From positions 1-37,677 of the forward strand of contig CAMBMU010000022.1 in NCBI GenBank assembly GCA_945868725.1: a stretch of 37,677 nt of DNA. Direction: 5' to 3'. The translations under genes and the position numbers were made by a program. The DNA is from Spirosoma fluviale. Its GTDB lineage: Bacteria; Bacteroidota; Bacteroidia; Cytophagales; Cyclobacteriaceae. How positions within the stretch are numbered: the first letter of the stretch is position 1; every line of letters begins with the position of its first letter. The notes below the pieces were generated by a model, which was not told where the DNA came from, did not search any database, and was given only the letters and a program-made list of their open reading frames with translations. This document shows, one piece after another, positions 26,164-34,301 of the stretch.

Positions 26164-27309
26164 CTAAACCTTGATGTAGATTTTATTTTTATCCATCAAG
26201 AATCCAATGCTCCAAATCAAGAGCATGTAAGCAATAGCAAATAGGAAGGAGGCATTTTTAGGTTCTAGCCAGCTGGTAAACCCCTTTGCATAAATTACAT
26301 TTCGCAAGTTGCTATCTCCAATGGGAATAAAGGAAATGAGCGCGATGACAATGCCAGAACAGACATACAAGATGAGTGGATTGCGGCCAAAGGCCTGGAA
26401 GAAGTAGGTCCATTTTGAGAATTTAGCAACCTCAATCACAAAAATCAAAAGAGATAGTAGCACTAATTCCCAGCCAACAGTAAGTAATACGTAGGGGCTG
26501 GTCCAAATTTTCTTGTTGATCGGAAATACAGGGTCCCACCAATAGCTTAATCCAATCAAGAGAACTCCTAATACAAGGAGAAAACGAATGGCTGGTACAC
26601 TATTCCCATTTTTTTGGATGAATCTCCCTGCCAAATATCCGGCGATTACATTGACTATGGAGGTGAGCGTACTCAAGATGCCCTCCGGGTCAAAAGGAAT
26701 ACCCTCACCCATATACATGCGTTTTTCACCAATTACTAACAAATCTAGGTGGAGTGCAGCATTGCCTTCCAAGCTATAAGGATCACCTGGAGTGCCCAAA
26801 TAATAAAGGATAGGCCAGTAGAGCAGTAAAGAGGCGATGCTAAATAGCCAACCTAGCTTAACGCCACCCCAATACAGAATCAGTGCTGCTCCCAAATAGG
26901 CTAAAGCGATGCGCTGCAATACTCCAAGGAGTCGTACCTCACTAAGGTCAATAAATGCCAGCTGCCCTGCTTCATTGGGTTCATAGAATGGGAAAGCATT
27001 TAGCAACCAACCAATAGCAAAAATGAGGGCTGTTCGAGTGAATACTTTTTTGTAAAAATCGGAGGGCCGCATATCCTGCATCTTTTTGAGTGCAAAGCTC
27101 ATTGCGTTTCCAACTACAAAAAGAAAGGTAGGAAACACCAAGTCGGTAGGGGTAAATCCATGCCATTCTGCGTGCGCAAGCGGACCATAGAGTGTATTCC
27201 AATCTCCGGGGGTATTGACAATGACCATGAATGCCAAAGTCATGCCTCTCAAGACGTCTAAAGCCAAGTATCGGCCATTGATGGTGTTGGCTTGCTGATC
27301 TATACGCAT
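26164..27309 (-). CDS. NagX/HGSNAT-like membrane acyltransferase (DUF5009-type)
   Basis: 381 residues with about ten hydrophobic segments. The N-terminus (RYLALDVLRGMTLAFMVIVN) and the motif HAEWHGFTPTDLVFPTFLF (46-64) match the heparan-alpha-glucosaminide N-acetyltransferase family, where a conserved His in this region carries the acetyl group across the membrane. In bacteria these proteins (NagX) accompany N-acetylglucosamine catabolism and are variously suggested to acetylate or transport amino sugars. It is divergent from the GH20 hexosaminidase (123-bp gap), which supports an amino-sugar role. Biochemical activity here is inference. Confidence 0.9.
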   Translation of the reverse strand: MRIDQQANTINGRYLALDVLRGMTLAFMVIVNTPGDWNTLYGPLAHAEWHGFTPTDLVFPTFLFVVGNAMSFALKKMQDMRPSDFYKKVFTRTALIFAIGWLLNAFPFYEPNEAGQLAFIDLSEVRLLGVLQRIALAYLGAALILYWGGVKLGWLFSIASLLLYWPILYYLGTPGDPYSLEGNAALHLDLLVIGEKRMYMGEGIPFDPEGILSTLTSIVNVIAGYLAGRFIQKNGNSVPAIRFLLVLGVLLIGLSYWWDPVFPINKKIWTSPYVLLTVGWELVLLSLLIFVIEVAKFSKWTYFFQAFGRNPLILYVCSGIVIALISFIPIGDSNLRNVIYAKGFTSWLEPKNASFLFAIAYMLLIWSIGFLMDKNKIYIKV

Positions 27310-27432
27310 GGGCTAATTTGGGTGGATGTACTGGGTGGTTGAACTTTTGATTCTTAATTTATTTAAAATTAGAGGTTTATAAAAATAACTCCACTTAAAT
27401 TTATTCATTCACAAGAAACTAGCAACACAATT

Positions 27433-29967
27433 ATGAATCGGAATTTCTTTTGTAAAGCCCTATTGCTTTGCGTTTTGATCGAATTAAGTGGAACTACAGG
27501 TTGGGCGCAAGTCCATTCGTCTTGGGATTTAGTAGACAATAAATTTACCTCACCCGAACGGCATTCTGCGACAATTACGCTCACTAATCGGGGGACTACT
27601 CCAGTGAATGCTGGCTGGAAGTTGTATTTCAATACCATTTTTATAGCGATTCGTAGTCAGTCCTTGGATCCAAAACTCAATCTGAAACATTTGCAAGGCG
27701 ATTTCTTTGTATGGGAAGGGGAGACACCTTCCTTGAAGCCCAACGAGTCCTTTTCTTTTTCCTACCAAAGTCGAGGAGCATTTTTAAAAAATTCCTATCC
27801 TCCTGAAGGATTGATTCTTGCGCATGCAGATGGAAAAGTGGAAGAAGTCTCCCAAGTGAAAAATGAAGTGATCTCGGAAGCTATGCTTGCTGAAATGGCT
27901 GCAGGAACTACTTTTCCAGTGACTAGCTCCAATCAGCGCTTCAGCGAGAATAGAGCTCTTTATCCGCTCCCAGACAAGGAAATTCCACCCTATCTTCCTA
28001 GTCCAAAAACTTGGAAATATACAGCTGCTGCCCTGGAATGGAGTCCTAGTTCGATACAGCTTGAGGCACCCAAAGAGTTTGAGAAAACAAGAGATTACTT
28101 GGAAAAAACCCTCCAAAAGGGCTACAAACCAAAAGATGGGGAATCGGAACCACCGCTCAATATTCGTTTTGAACTGCTGAAATCCTTACCAAAGGAAGGC
28201 TACACCATCCAAATTGAAGGTGCTCAGGTCCTGATTCAAGCATCTACACCCGTCGGGGCCTTGTATGGTGCCAATTCGTTCTTGGCGATGTTGAATCCAA
28301 TTATTTGGAAGGGGGGAGCAACTTCACTGACTCTCCCTCAGGTCTCCATTGAAGACGAGCCGGCTTTCGGATACAGGGGCTTGTTTTTGGATGTTGCACG
28401 GAATTTTCAATCGAAGGAACAAGTGTTAAAACTCTTAGACCTCATGTCGTTCTACAAGTTGAATGTGTTCCACTTCAACTTGGCGAATGATGAGGGTTGG
28501 CGAATAGAGATTCCAGGACTACCTGAGTTAACTCAGTTTGGAGGTCGGAGAGGTTTTTCAGTCGATGAATCAGAGTTCTTATGGCCATACTACGCCTCTG
28601 GAGCAGATCCAAACAAGAGCCCTTCAGGTTCTGGGTTTTATACTGTAGCGGATTTTCAAGAAATTTTAAGGCATGCGAAGGATCGGAATATCGAAGTGAT
28701 CCCGGAGCTAGGGGTACCTGCACATTCTAGAGCGGCTATTTTGGCAATGGAAAAAAGGTTTCAAACCTTTAAGGATGCTGGAAAGCTGGAAGAAGCATTA
28801 GCCTATCGGCTTGCAGATCCTGAAGACCAATCCATTTACTTATCGGCACAAAATTTCAAAGGCAATACAGTTTGCGCCTGCCAAGAATCCACCTACAACT
28901 TTTACGAAAAGCTGGTCATTGAAATTGGCAAAATGTATGCTTCTGTGGGATTGGAAACCAAAAACTGGCATAGTGGAGGAGATGAGGTACCCAAAGGTGT
29001 GTGGACCGTTTCTCCTATTTGTGCCGAGTTTTTAGCTAAAAACCGGCAACTCAAAGCGGTGGATCTTATTGATTATTTCCGCGAGCGAACTGCGACCATT
29101 CTCCAAAAGCACGGCTGGAAGATGGGTGGATGGGAAGAAATTGGTCAGACCCATGGTACTACTGCGGTTAGCCCCAATCTAAAATTTGCCAACCAAGACT
29201 GGAAATTGTATGCTTGGAATGCTGTAGCAGGATGGGGAGGGGAGGACATGGCCTATAAACTTGCGAATGCAGGTTACCCAGTCATCATCTGTTCAAGTGC
29301 AAATTTTTACTTTGATCTCGCCTATTCTTGGGGTCCGGATGAGCGAGGACATAGCTGGAGTGGGGTAGTTGATTTGTACCAATCCTGGAAGGCGGTACCT
29401 GGTAAACTTTACCTTTCTCACGATCAAACCATCGATGGGAAGCCTTGGAATTGGTCCGAAGCAGCCCAACGATTTACCAAATTAACGGAGGAGGGCAGGC
29501 AAAATATTATCGGTGTTTCTGGGCAAGTTTGGACTGAAACAATTAAGGGCGGCGAAATGCTAGAATATTACCTTTTCCCCAAAATGTTGGGCTATGTCGA
29601 ACGCGCTTGGAATGGAGATCCTGACTGGTCGAATCAAGCGACAGAAGATGAAATGAAGCTAGGAAGAGCGAAAGAATGGAACCAGTTTGTGAATCTAGTG
29701 AGTCAGCGCGAACTCCCCCGACTAGAACACATCTTTGGTGGGGTTGAATTTCGACTTCCCAAACCAGGTGTTTCAATTATCAATGAACAAGTAATGGTCA
29801 ATGCTGCATTTCCAGGAATGTTGATTCGCTACACGGACTCTGGGCAAGAACCAACGGAGAGCTCCCCAATTTACCGTGAACCCATCTACATGAGACCAGG
29901 ATATACGCCTCGTTTTAAGCTGTTTATGCAGTCAGGGAAAAGTGGAATGAGCTCAGGTATCGATTAA
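27433..29967 (+). CDS. Secreted beta-N-acetylhexosaminidase (GH20)
   Basis: 844 residues. A signal peptide (about 1-25, ending TTGWAQ) is followed by a carbohydrate-binding CHB_HEX-type sandwich (about 28-140) and a GH20b alpha/beta domain (about 175-300). The GH20 TIM barrel (about 305-740) has GLFLDVARNF and FHFNLANDEGWRIEI, and the catalytic Asp517-Glu518 in HSGGDEVPKGVW. The C-terminal chitobiase-like domain (about 775-840) has MLIRYTDSGQEPTESSPIY. It removes terminal GlcNAc/GalNAc from chitin fragments or glycans in the periplasm or outside the cell. It is convergent with the SIS gene, sharing TTAA at 29964-29967. Confidence 0.96.
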   Translation: MNRNFFCKALLLCVLIELSGTTGWAQVHSSWDLVDNKFTSPERHSATITLTNRGTTPVNAGWKLYFNTIFIAIRSQSLDPKLNLKHLQGDFFVWEGETPSLKPNESFSFSYQSRGAFLKNSYPPEGLILAHADGKVEEVSQVKNEVISEAMLAEMAAGTTFPVTSSNQRFSENRALYPLPDKEIPPYLPSPKTWKYTAAALEWSPSSIQLEAPKEFEKTRDYLEKTLQKGYKPKDGESEPPLNIRFELLKSLPKEGYTIQIEGAQVLIQASTPVGALYGANSFLAMLNPIIWKGGATSLTLPQVSIEDEPAFGYRGLFLDVARNFQSKEQVLKLLDLMSFYKLNVFHFNLANDEGWRIEIPGLPELTQFGGRRGFSVDESEFLWPYYASGADPNKSPSGSGFYTVADFQEILRHAKDRNIEVIPELGVPAHSRAAILAMEKRFQTFKDAGKLEEALAYRLADPEDQSIYLSAQNFKGNTVCACQESTYNFYEKLVIEIGKMYASVGLETKNWHSGGDEVPKGVWTVSPICAEFLAKNRQLKAVDLIDYFRERTATILQKHGWKMGGWEEIGQTHGTTAVSPNLKFANQDWKLYAWNAVAGWGGEDMAYKLANAGYPVIICSSANFYFDLAYSWGPDERGHSWSGVVDLYQSWKAVPGKLYLSHDQTIDGKPWNWSEAAQRFTKLTEEGRQNIIGVSGQVWTETIKGGEMLEYYLFPKMLGYVERAWNGDPDWSNQATEDEMKLGRAKEWNQFVNLVSQRELPRLEHIFGGVEFRLPKPGVSIINEQVMVNAAFPGMLIRYTDSGQEPTESSPIYREPIYMRPGYTPRFKLFMQSGKSGMSSGID

Positions 29968-30704
29968 AGTATTTTAACCAAAGGCTTGTATGCGTCGAGA
30001 AGCGCTTCATTGTGAGCAGCTCCTTGATCGGAGTTGGAACTAGTAAATATGTCCGGTACAATCCCTTGAGCGAGTAGTTGTGCAGTAGCCTCGACGCAAA
30101 TTGATTGCAGGATTGCAGTACCGATGACCGTGGAAGTAGGCCCAATTGGGGTAGTTAAGCCTTCTAGGTGGAGCGCGGAGTCTCCAATTTCCCCGAAATT
30201 ATCCAAGACCACATTTCCCAGTTGGTACAATTTGAGTCCAGAGGCGTGCCGAGAAGATACAGATTGGCTATGCGCCAAATTGGTAATGACAATTATTTTT
30301 GCTCCCTTATGCTGCGCAAAACTAGCCAATTCAATGGGAACCGAATTTCTTCCTGAATTCGAAGAAATGATCAATACATCTCTTTCCGTCAACTCATACT
30401 CTTGAAAAAGGAGAGGGGCATAGCCCTCTTTTCGCTCCTCTTCGGTGCTTCCTGTAGCACTTTCATGAAGCATCAGCTTCGGAAGTAAAAGTGGACGAAC
30501 GCGGGCAAAGCCGCCTGCTCGATAAAAAACTTCTTCGGCCAGCATGTGGGAATGACCCGTGCCACAGGCGTATATCCAGCCTTTATTTTTTAAGGTAGTT
30601 GAAATGAAGGAGGCGGCTTCCCTAATTTCTTTTTCCTGCTGAAAAGCCTTCTCCAATTTTTCAGTGAGCAGCAGCTGGTATTTTTGGTAGGCGGTGGCAG
30701 CCAT
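29964..30704 (-). CDS. SIS-domain sugar-phosphate-binding protein
   Basis: 246 residues. One SIS (sugar isomerase) fold has phosphosugar-binding loops GTGHSH (48-53), ESATGSTEEE (81-90) and SSNSGRN (114-120). HHX-type catalytic residues of GlmS or isomerases are not distinguishable. It resembles the UPF0309 branch of SIS proteins. SIS proteins bind phosphorylated hexoses such as GlcN-6-P or MurNAc-6-P. It is the last gene of the four-gene operon (20-bp gap after the cytochrome gene) and faces the GH20 gene, which fits an amino-sugar role. No signal peptide; cytoplasmic. Confidence 0.88.
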   Translation of the reverse strand: MAATAYQKYQLLLTEKLEKAFQQEKEIREAASFISTTLKNKGWIYACGTGHSHMLAEEVFYRAGGFARVRPLLLPKLMLHESATGSTEEERKEGYAPLLFQEYELTERDVLIISSNSGRNSVPIELASFAQHKGAKIIVITNLAHSQSVSSRHASGLKLYQLGNVVLDNFGEIGDSALHLEGLTTPIGPTSTVIGTAILQSICVEATAQLLAQGIVPDIFTSSNSDQGAAHNEALLDAYKPLVKIL

Positions 30705-30724
30705 GGCAAGGGGAAGTAAAGAAG

Positions 30725-32833
30725 TTAGTGCAGTAAAATTTCATCCACAAATACCCAGCCTTTGGCACCAGCGCCAGGATGCCAGGTAGGCAATTTGGCA
30801 ATGGGTTGTGCTTTCAAGCGAATTTGATCCATTGGGCCAGCCGGTAGGGTAATCGATACTAAACCAAATCGAGGTTCCTCCACCTTGGTGGAACTAGCTT
30901 GCGCTGAGGTGGTTACTTTTTTCCATACTCCTTTATTCCCAATCCACACTTCAAGTGTTTGTGGAGGAAAGATATAGGCGCCTTCATGCAAGAGAAAACT
31001 TACTTCCAGAAGTTTTGGCTGTACCGATCCAATGGCTACCGTGATGTCTAAAGGCTTTTCTGAAAATCCCAACCAATCTCCAGTGGTATGATTGGCTTTT
31101 GCCTTTATTCCATCAAACAAGCTGGCAGCTCCTTTTGCTGCATATTTTGGGTTGGGGGGACTGACCAAATTAAAGGTAGTTGGGGTGATCCCTTTTTTGA
31201 TCAAAAGTTCTTTAGCATCTGTACTTCCTATCCAACCTACAGCAAAGGCCCTCGCTCGGATGGGTGTAGATGCTTTGAGCACGATGGGTTCTTTGTAAAC
31301 TGGGCTACTGATACTATCCGGGAGGCTTCCATTGAGCGTGTAACGAATCTCAGTAGATCGAATGGGATGTGATAAGCTCACCTCAGTTTCCCCCTCAAAT
31401 AAGGTGCTTTCAAACTTGATTTTTGGGGAGTTTAGGGCGTAAATCACCCCTTCTCCCTCATAGCCAAAGTCAAGTTGGGTAGTGGATAGCGCCTTTGTCA
31501 ATTGATTTTTTTGCTGCTCTTTGAGTCCGGTTTGCCAGAGGTAAAGGTGCCGTAGCTGACGCATGCTCACCAAGGCTTTGATTCCTTCCTCTTCCAGTGT
31601 ATTTCCTGAAATCGCAAGAACTTCAAGTTTAGGTAAGTTGACCAGCTCCTTGAGTTGATTTCCTGTTAGGGAAGTAAAGTTGAGATAAAGCGATTCAAGG
31701 TTTTGAAAATCAGCTAGTAAACTTAAATCCACTTCTTGGAGAGGCATGCGACTCAAATTTAGTTTGACTACCTGGTCTCGGACTACATTGAGATCTGTCA
31801 AGGAGTTGGCATCAAAAGCTGAGGAACCATAATACGCAACTTCAAGGGCTGGTGACCCTGGATAAAGGGGTCTTACCTTTCTGAAAAAGGTGGTTAGTCC
31901 CGCAACATCATCTTGGTCAGCAGCTGAAAAGGTATAGGTTTTTTGAGCTGAAAATCGAGAAGCTACCAGTTGAAAAAGGGGTTCTTTCTGGGGAAGCTCC
32001 ATCACTTTTTGATCAAATCCCCCTCCTGAGGTCACCCAAAGGCTAAGAATTTCTAGCTCCTCTTCGGTAAGCTGAAGCTTATTTTTTGGAGGCATATGCT
32101 CTTCCTCCTCTAGGGGTAGGTGGATTCGTTGGATGAGCAAGGAAAGTTCAGGTTTACCTGCAACAAAGAGCACACCAGACTTTCCGCCTTTTTGGATGCC
32201 AGTAAGCAAATCCAAACGTAGCTCTCCTTTGATTTTTCCTTCCTGGTGACAAGTAATGCATTTCGATTCAAAAATTGGCTGGACAAGATCTCTAAAAACC
32301 TCCGCATCGGCTAGGGAAAGGGGTTGCTTGCTCGTTAGCTGCAAAGGAGCAAGCAAAAAGTCTTCCCCATGGGTAAGTGCTGCACCAAAATGCCCTGCAA
32401 GCACCAGAAGGAGGGCAAGGCTAAGGGATAGGGATCGTAGCATAATGATGGCACGATCACGTAAGAAGTAAAGCGCTACTGCGACTCCTTGGCTGCTGAT
32501 GGCAGTCCATTTATGCCAGGAAATAGCATCACCGGAATAGTCCTCTGTTGCAAGGAAAAGTCCAGCCACCACTGTTGCTCCCGCTAGATTGGCTCCAATC
32601 AATAAGAGCCAAGTGAAGTAGCGCATTCGATTTTCATCTCGAATCCAAAGGAGAGAAGCGCCCAAAAGCAGGAGGACAATTGGGAAGTGAAGGAGCAGGG
32701 GATGCAACCTTCCCACTACCTGCAGCCAAGTCGGAAGTTGTAGATTTTCCCCTCCAACAAGTAGAATAGCTGTTAATCCACACCAAAAAATGAGGAGATT
32801 TTCAAGTAAAATTTTAGGCTTCAAGAGATTCAA
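30725..32833 (-). CDS. Membrane c-type cytochrome with LRR and chitobiase-like domains
   Basis: 702 residues. The N-terminal membrane part (about 1-165) carries HPLLLHFPIVLLLL, a DUF2231-like start. A PSCyt1-type cytochrome domain (about 175-270) has one CxxCH heme motif (Cys192, Cys195, His196) and MPPKNKL as probable Met-ligand region. Leucine-rich repeats (about 350-455) follow, then a chitobiase C-terminal-like domain (about 468-545, IRYTLNGSLPDSISSPVYKE). The C-terminal beta domain (about 560-702) resembles a discoidin/carbohydrate-binding fold. The likely start is TTG at 32833, because the in-frame stop of the upstream gene lies 15 bp before it and no ATG intervenes. It probably receives electrons in the periplasm; the substrate is unknown. 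Confidence 0.85.
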   Translation of the reverse strand: MNLLKPKILLENLLIFWCGLTAILLVGGENLQLPTWLQVVGRLHPLLLHFPIVLLLLGASLLWIRDENRMRYFTWLLLIGANLAGATVVAGLFLATEDYSGDAISWHKWTAISSQGVAVALYFLRDRAIIMLRSLSLSLALLLVLAGHFGAALTHGEDFLLAPLQLTSKQPLSLADAEVFRDLVQPIFESKCITCHQEGKIKGELRLDLLTGIQKGGKSGVLFVAGKPELSLLIQRIHLPLEEEEHMPPKNKLQLTEEELEILSLWVTSGGGFDQKVMELPQKEPLFQLVASRFSAQKTYTFSAADQDDVAGLTTFFRKVRPLYPGSPALEVAYYGSSAFDANSLTDLNVVRDQVVKLNLSRMPLQEVDLSLLADFQNLESLYLNFTSLTGNQLKELVNLPKLEVLAISGNTLEEEGIKALVSMRQLRHLYLWQTGLKEQQKNQLTKALSTTQLDFGYEGEGVIYALNSPKIKFESTLFEGETEVSLSHPIRSTEIRYTLNGSLPDSISSPVYKEPIVLKASTPIRARAFAVGWIGSTDAKELLIKKGITPTTFNLVSPPNPKYAAKGAASLFDGIKAKANHTTGDWLGFSEKPLDITVAIGSVQPKLLEVSFLLHEGAYIFPPQTLEVWIGNKGVWKKVTTSAQASSTKVEEPRFGLVSITLPAGPMDQIRLKAQPIAKLPTWHPGAGAKGWVFVDEILLH

Positions 32834-32845
32834 CTGGATGAGAGG

Positions 32846-34300
32846 TTAGGCAATTAAATCAGATACTACTTTGCCATGAACATCGGTCAGTCGGTACCTT
32901 CTTCCCAAGTGTTTGTAAATCAGTTTCTCATGGTCTATGCCCATTAGATGCATGACTGTAGCCTGGAAATCGTGGACATGAACAGGATTTTCTTGAATGT
33001 TGTATCCAAAATCATCAGTTTCACCATAGACCATCCCAGATTTCACACCTCCACCGGCCATGAATATGGAAAATGCGCGTGGGTGGTGGTCGCGTCCATA
33101 GTTTTCGGGAGCAATTTTTCCTTGGCAGTAGTTCGTTCTTCCAAATTCCCCACCCCAAATCACCAAGGTTTCATCTAGAAGTCCTCGTTGCTTGAGATCA
33201 GTGATCAGTGCAGCAGAAGCTTGGTCTACATCTTTGGCTTGGCCAATCATCTGATTGGGGAGATTGTCATGCGTATCCCAACCTTGGTGGTACAACTGAA
33301 CAAAGCGAACTCCATTTTCAGAAAGTTTTCGTGCCAAAAGGCAATTGGCAGCATAGGTTCCTGGTACCAGGCAATCTGGTCCATAAAGCTTGACTACAGC
33401 ATCTGGTTCTTTGCTTACATCGGTAATTTCTGGAACGGCAGTTTGCATACGGAAAGCCATTTCGTATTGCTGGACCTTGGTGGTGATCTGGGGGTCGTTA
33501 AATTCCTGGAAGCTAAGATCATTCATGGCTGCTAGCTGATCCAACATCCTTCTGCGTTGATTCTTGCTCATGCCTTCGGCATCGGAAAGGTAGAGGACAG
33601 GGTCTTCTGAACTCGAGAACTGTACCCCCTGGTGCCTTGCATCCAAAAAGCCGCTTGACCATAATTTTGAATACACCCCTTGTCCATTTCCTTTGCCTCG
33701 GCTGAGAAGCACACAGAAGGCGGGAAGGTTTTCATTTTCGCTTCCTAACCCATAGCTCAACCAGGAGCCCATACTGGGACGGTTACCCACTTGCGCACCC
33801 GTTTGGAAAAAAGTAAGTGCTGGATCATGGTTGATCGCTTCGGTGTGCATGGATTTGATAATGCAAAGGTCATCGACCACGGAAGAGATGTGTGGGAAAA
33901 GAGAAGAGATCCAAGCCCTACTTTGTCCGTATTGGTTGAAATTGAAATAGGATCCTACGAGTGGAAAAGAATCTTGACTTGCGGTCATGCCCGTGAGGCG
34001 CTGTCCCATGCGGATGGATTCGGGAAGCTCTTGCCCAAAATTTTTGATGAGCTGAGGTTTGTAATCAAAAGTTTCCAATTGAGAAGGGGCACCATTTTGA
34101 AATAGGTAAATAATGCGCTTCGCTTTAGGAGCAAAATGGGGCAATGCCCGCATTAAGGATTCTTCGGCTTCTTTTTTTCCTGAAAAAAGGTCTGGAATCA
34201 ATAAGGATCCCAAGGCGACACTTCCTAAGCCCAAGCTCAACCGGGAAAGAAATTTCCTTCGGTTATGGTTGAGTCCTTGTTCTAAAAATTCTTTATCCAT
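32846..34300 (-). CDS. DUF1501 protein (Tat-exported, alkaline phosphatase-like fold)
   Basis: 484 residues. A twin-arginine signal (HNRRKFLSRLSLG, Arg14-Arg15) indicates folded export. Conserved DUF1501 blocks are MHTEAINHDPA (151-161), GWDTHDN (340-346), WGGEFGRT (382-389) and GRDHHPRAF (402-410), with His/Asp/Glu residues arranged as in the alkaline phosphatase/sulfatase superfamily. A catalytic nucleophile has not been established for the family. It is almost always encoded beside a DUF1549/DUF1553 protein; here it starts 1 bp after that gene and its stop is in frame with the cytochrome gene that follows. The function is unknown, and hydrolysis or oxidation of a periplasmic substrate is a guess. 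Confidence 0.92.
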   Translation of the reverse strand: MDKEFLEQGLNHNRRKFLSRLSLGLGSVALGSLLIPDLFSGKKEAEESLMRALPHFAPKAKRIIYLFQNGAPSQLETFDYKPQLIKNFGQELPESIRMGQRLTGMTASQDSFPLVGSYFNFNQYGQSRAWISSLFPHISSVVDDLCIIKSMHTEAINHDPALTFFQTGAQVGNRPSMGSWLSYGLGSENENLPAFCVLLSRGKGNGQGVYSKLWSSGFLDARHQGVQFSSSEDPVLYLSDAEGMSKNQRRRMLDQLAAMNDLSFQEFNDPQITTKVQQYEMAFRMQTAVPEITDVSKEPDAVVKLYGPDCLVPGTYAANCLLARKLSENGVRFVQLYHQGWDTHDNLPNQMIGQAKDVDQASAALITDLKQRGLLDETLVIWGGEFGRTNYCQGKIAPENYGRDHHPRAFSIFMAGGGVKSGMVYGETDDFGYNIQENPVHVHDFQATVMHLMGIDHEKLIYKHLGRRYRLTDVHGKVVSDLIA

Positions 34301-34301
34301 A

